From NCBI GenBank assembly GCA_903789635.1, contig CAIFEY010000020.1, positions 1 through 49,929 on the forward strand: DNA of 49,929 nucleotides. Direction: 5' to 3'. The translations under genes and the position numbers were made by a program. The stretch comes from an uncultured Eubacteriaceae bacterium (lineage in GTDB: Bacteria > Bacillota > Clostridia > Peptostreptococcales > Anaerovoracaceae). Every line of letters starts with the position of its first letter. The stretch's first letter is position 1. Below, piece after piece: positions 47,595 through 49,929 of this stretch. The notes under the pieces were generated by a model that was given only the letters and a program-made list of their open reading frames with translations, searched no databases and was not told where the DNA came from.

Positions 47595-48932
47595 TTAAAA
47601 CAGTCCGCGCAGGCCGCTTCTCTTCATGGCGCCCGGCTTCATGAATTTCTTGACCATCTTCTTGGTCTCTTCGTATTTCTTGATGACGTTGTTTACCTGA
47701 GCGACCGTCGTTCCGCTTCCCGCTGCGATTCGCTTGCGGCGGCTCGCGTTCAGGATGTTCGGATCTCTTCTCTCCTGGATCGTCATCGAGTGGATGATGA
47801 CCTCCATGCGCTTGAACTCTGTCTCGCCCTTATCGATGTCGTCATCGGAAATCTTGGCATTGCCAAGTCCCGGCATCATGCTGATGATCTTTCCCAGGCC
47901 TCCCATGCGGTGAACCTGGCCCATCTGATCCAGGAAATCCTCCAGCGTGAACTGGTTCTTCTTCAGGTGCTGCTCGAGTTTGGCGGCCTGCTCCTCATCG
48001 TAGGTGCGCTCCGCGTGCTCGATCAGCGACATCATGTCGCCCATGCCCAGGATTCTGCTGGCCATGCGGTCCGGATGGAAAACCTCCAGCGCGTCGTACT
48101 TCTCACCGGTTCCGACGAACAGGATCGGGCATCCCGTGACCTTCCTTACGGACAGCGCGGCTCCGCCTCGGGAGTCACCGTCCATCTTGGTCATGATCAC
48201 GCCGTCTACGCCGAGCTGGTCGTGGAATCCCTTGGCCGCGTTCACGGCGTCCTGACCGGTCAGTGCGTCGACGACCAAAAGGATCTGGTGCGGCTTGACC
48301 GCCTTGCGCATCCTCGCGAGCTCTTCCATCAGCTGGTCGTCAATCTGGAGACGTCCCGCCGTATCGATGACGAGCACGTTGTAGCCCTTCAGCTCCGCCT
48401 GCTCTCTCGCGGCCTGCGCGATCTTGACCGGGTCCTTCTCGTCCCTGTCGATGTATACCGGAGTCTTCACCGCCTTGGCGACGACCTCGAGCTGGTCGAT
48501 CGCCGCCGGACGGTAGACGTCGCAGGCAGCCAGTATCGGCTTCTTGCCGTTCTGCTTCAGCCAGTTGACCAGCTTTCCGCAGGACGTCGTCTTTCCGGTT
48601 CCCTGAAGACCGACCATCATAATTGTAGTGAAGCCGCTCGGGGAGTAGGTCAGCTTGGCTCCGGAACCGCCCATCAGTTCGACAAGATTGTCATTGACGA
48701 TCTTGATGACCTGCTGCGCCGGCGTCAGGCTCTTCATGACGTCCTCGCCCATGCACTTTTCTTTCACATCGGCGACGAACGACTTGACGACCTTGAAGTT
48801 TACGTCCGCTTCCAGGAGAGCCAGCTTGACTTCCCTGAGCGCGTCGTCGATGTCCTTCTCTTCCAGGACACCCTTGCCCTTCAGGCCCTTAAACACTCCC
48901 TGCAGCTTATCGGATAAGCTTTCAAATGCCAT
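47595..48932 (-). CDS. ffh: signal recognition particle GTPase Ffh
   Basis: The protein subunit of the signal recognition particle. It binds signal sequences and 4.5S/scRNA and docks with FtsY for co-translational membrane insertion. Domains: N helical bundle (1-85), G domain (about 100-295) with P-loop VGLQGTGKTT, DVYRPAAIDQL, VIDTAGRLQ and TKMDGDSRGG, and M domain (about 325-445) with RMGGLGKIISMMPGLGN and the RNA-binding SRRKRIAAGSG. Length 445 is normal. AGGAGAG lies before the ATG. It follows ylxM by 18 bp. The SRP RNA gene is not in the window. Confidence 0.97.
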   Translation of the reverse strand: MAFESLSDKLQGVFKGLKGKGVLEEKDIDDALREVKLALLEADVNFKVVKSFVADVKEKCMGEDVMKSLTPAQQVIKIVNDNLVELMGGSGAKLTYSPSGFTTIMMVGLQGTGKTTSCGKLVNWLKQNGKKPILAACDVYRPAAIDQLEVVAKAVKTPVYIDRDEKDPVKIAQAAREQAELKGYNVLVIDTAGRLQIDDQLMEELARMRKAVKPHQILLVVDALTGQDAVNAAKGFHDQLGVDGVIMTKMDGDSRGGAALSVRKVTGCPILFVGTGEKYDALEVFHPDRMASRILGMGDMMSLIEHAERTYDEEQAAKLEQHLKKNQFTLEDFLDQMGQVHRMGGLGKIISMMPGLGNAKISDDDIDKGETEFKRMEVIIHSMTIQERRDPNILNASRRKRIAAGSGTTVAQVNNVIKKYEETKKMVKKFMKPGAMKRSGLRGLF

Positions 48933-48950
48933 ATATTCTCTCCTGCTGCC

Positions 48951-49322
48951 CTATTCCTCTTCCGACAAAGCAGAAAGCCGCTCCTCGATACCCCGTATCA
49001 GATGTGCAGCCTCTCCTGTGTCACCAGAAAGCTCCGGCAGCCTGTCCTTCAGCCTCCGAAGGTCCTTCTGCACCTCGTCCAGCGTCTCGATCCTCCGGAA
49101 GTAGGAGCGCACCATGCCGAGCTTGTCTTCATACTCCTGCAGCTGCTTCTCCGCCTTCTTCAGCGAATCGTACACCGCCGCCCTCGAGATCCCGCAGTCA
49201 GAAGCGATCTCCGACAGCGACATGTTCTCCTCGTGGTACAGGCGCATGACCCTCTGTTTCTTCTCTGTCAAAAGCGATCCGTAGAAATCGAACAGCAGAC
49301 TCTCTTCTGCGATCTGATTCAC
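48951..49322 (-). CDS. ylxM: YlxM family helix-turn-helix protein
   Basis: A 123-residue UPF0122 protein with a sigma-70 region 4-like helix-turn-helix (about 15-60): LLTEKKQRVMRLYHEENMSL, SEIASDCGISRAAVYDSLKK. It is usually first in the ylxM-ffh operon and is thought to influence SRP gene expression or function. The C-terminal ~50 residues form a charged helix, somewhat longer than in the shortest homologues. AAGGGGGA precedes the ATG. Confidence 0.93.
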   Translation of the reverse strand: MNQIAEESLLFDFYGSLLTEKKQRVMRLYHEENMSLSEIASDCGISRAAVYDSLKKAEKQLQEYEDKLGMVRSYFRRIETLDEVQKDLRRLKDRLPELSGDTGEAAHLIRGIEERLSALSEEE

Positions 49323-49336
49323 TGCGTCCCCCTTCC

Positions 49337-49420
49337 TGTCAAGTGTTTTAGCTTAACACACTCAACATACCCGATTATTTTAACGCACGGGGCGGCGTGT
49401 GTCAAGCTTTTTAACTTAAC
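49337..49420 (-). promoter_or_regulatory. ffh operon promoter with two 21-bp direct repeats
   Basis: -35 TTGACA (49400-49405), 17-bp spacer, -10 TAAAAT (49377-49382). The -35 lies in the 21-bp motif 49400-49420, which is repeated at 49337-49357 with 18 of 21 matches. The two copies are 63 bp apart, about six DNA turns. Confidence 0.6.
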
Positions 49421-49929
49421 ATGGGATGGTTTTTTTGAAGGGGCGGCGGGCGGGGCGCCGGCTGCCGGCGGGTGCGGCTGCGGCGGGCGCGGTCGGTCGG
49501 GTTGGCAGGCTGGGGACCGACGGACCGCGGGCGGCGCGCCGGCCGCCGATTAAAACTCTCCGAATTGATACTATCTTCAGCACGGATCCGATGCGCGGCG
49601 CCGAGGGTAAGTAACAATCAAGCCACGTATACAAAATACACGCCGTATCGCGATTTCGATAGCTTGGCTGCAGTCATTCCGCCCGTATTAGTGAGGTATG
49701 GCGGGCCGGCGTTTGGAATTCAGGCCTTTTGGCGGCTGTTTCCCAACGTCCCAAAAAAAGTTAGGGAAAACGGCGTCAAAATCCTGTATTTCCCAAGTCC
49801 ACGGCGGCCCGGCGGGCGGCTCCGCTGCTGCGAGAAATTCAAAGTCATCGATTTGAGCAGCAAGCACGCCGCCGTTGACTGCACCGCCGCCGTCATTCTG
49901 GACAAGCTGCACAATCCGCCGCACAACTC
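49421..49929. other. end of window, no supported gene
   Basis: GC-rich low-complexity sequence (GGCGGG, GCGCCGG, GGCCGCCG) from 49440 to 49560, then mixed sequence with TTTCCCAA and TTAGGGAAAA motifs near 49740-49795. Short minus-strand frames (for example 49688-49924) have no ribosome site and no recognisable motif. Confidence 0.4.

Noticed and set aside
49688-49924. Minus-strand frame of 78 codons at the window end
   Set aside because: No ribosome site, low-complexity Gly/Ala/Pro-rich start and no motif; the sequence looks noncoding.

Overview
The window looks like chromosomal DNA of an anaerobic, low-to-moderate GC Bacillota, most likely a clostridial (Eubacteriales) commensal. The basis is the gene order of two housekeeping clusters (ylxM-ffh-rpsP-khpA-rimM-trmD, and hlyD-like/yggS-sepF-yggT-divIVA-lspA-rluD), yicC-gmk-rpoZ, rqcH, a RelQ-like alarmone synthetase, clear AGGAGG ribosome binding sites, and secreted BspA-like, thioester/SpaA and Ltp-type surface proteins. 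The exact family is not determined; Anaerovoracaceae (Mogibacterium-like) is a guess.

Layout. 1-6.2 kb: an AT-rich type I modification island on the minus strand. A fused ADP-ribosylglycohydrolase-like/HsdM protein, a second HsdM and HsdS overlap by 8 bp at each junction. A tyrosine recombinase and the edge of a silent hsdS cassette follow; a 28-bp repeat inside hsdS recurs right after the recombinase. No hsdR is visible. 6.3-8.1 kb: small zinc-ribbon and CPCC genes and gene remnants. 8.2-14.3 kb: two BspA-like secreted proteins, a membrane-anchored methyltransferase, and a thioester-domain adhesin. 14.8-18.5 kb: an amino-acid dehydrogenase and an NSS-family symporter, divergent from a GntR regulator, with matching palindromic operators at both promoters. 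18.6-19.5 kb: a zinc-ribbon/Ser-rich/Ltp surface protein.

19.7-27.0 kb: an accessory block. A three-gene unit (HelD-like UvrD-type helicase plus two unrecognised proteins) lies between two direct copies of a ~370-bp noncoding element, each followed by a GC-rich array of terminator-like hairpins. A third, diverged and inverted copy of the element is at 30.06-30.40 kb. 27.0-29.6 kb: trans-aconitate methyltransferase with a small membrane protein, a sugar nucleotidyltransferase, and three tRNAs (Asn, Leu, initiator Met). 30.7-32.6 kb: a PepD-like dipeptidase carrying an in-frame insertion made of a GC-rich repeat that also sits upstream of it. 33.1-49.4 kb: conserved core genes for nucleotide metabolism, ribosome quality control, stringent response, cell division, lipoprotein processing, tRNA/rRNA modification and SRP targeting. 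The last ~500 bp hold no gene I can support.

Main candidates for novelty: the ADP-ribosylglycohydrolase-HsdM fusion in a recombinase-linked type I system; the HelD-like three-gene unit with its flanking noncoding repeats; the repeat-derived insertion in PepD; and a shared promoter architecture in front of four surface-protein genes. All functions are inferred from reading the sequence; no database search was run.
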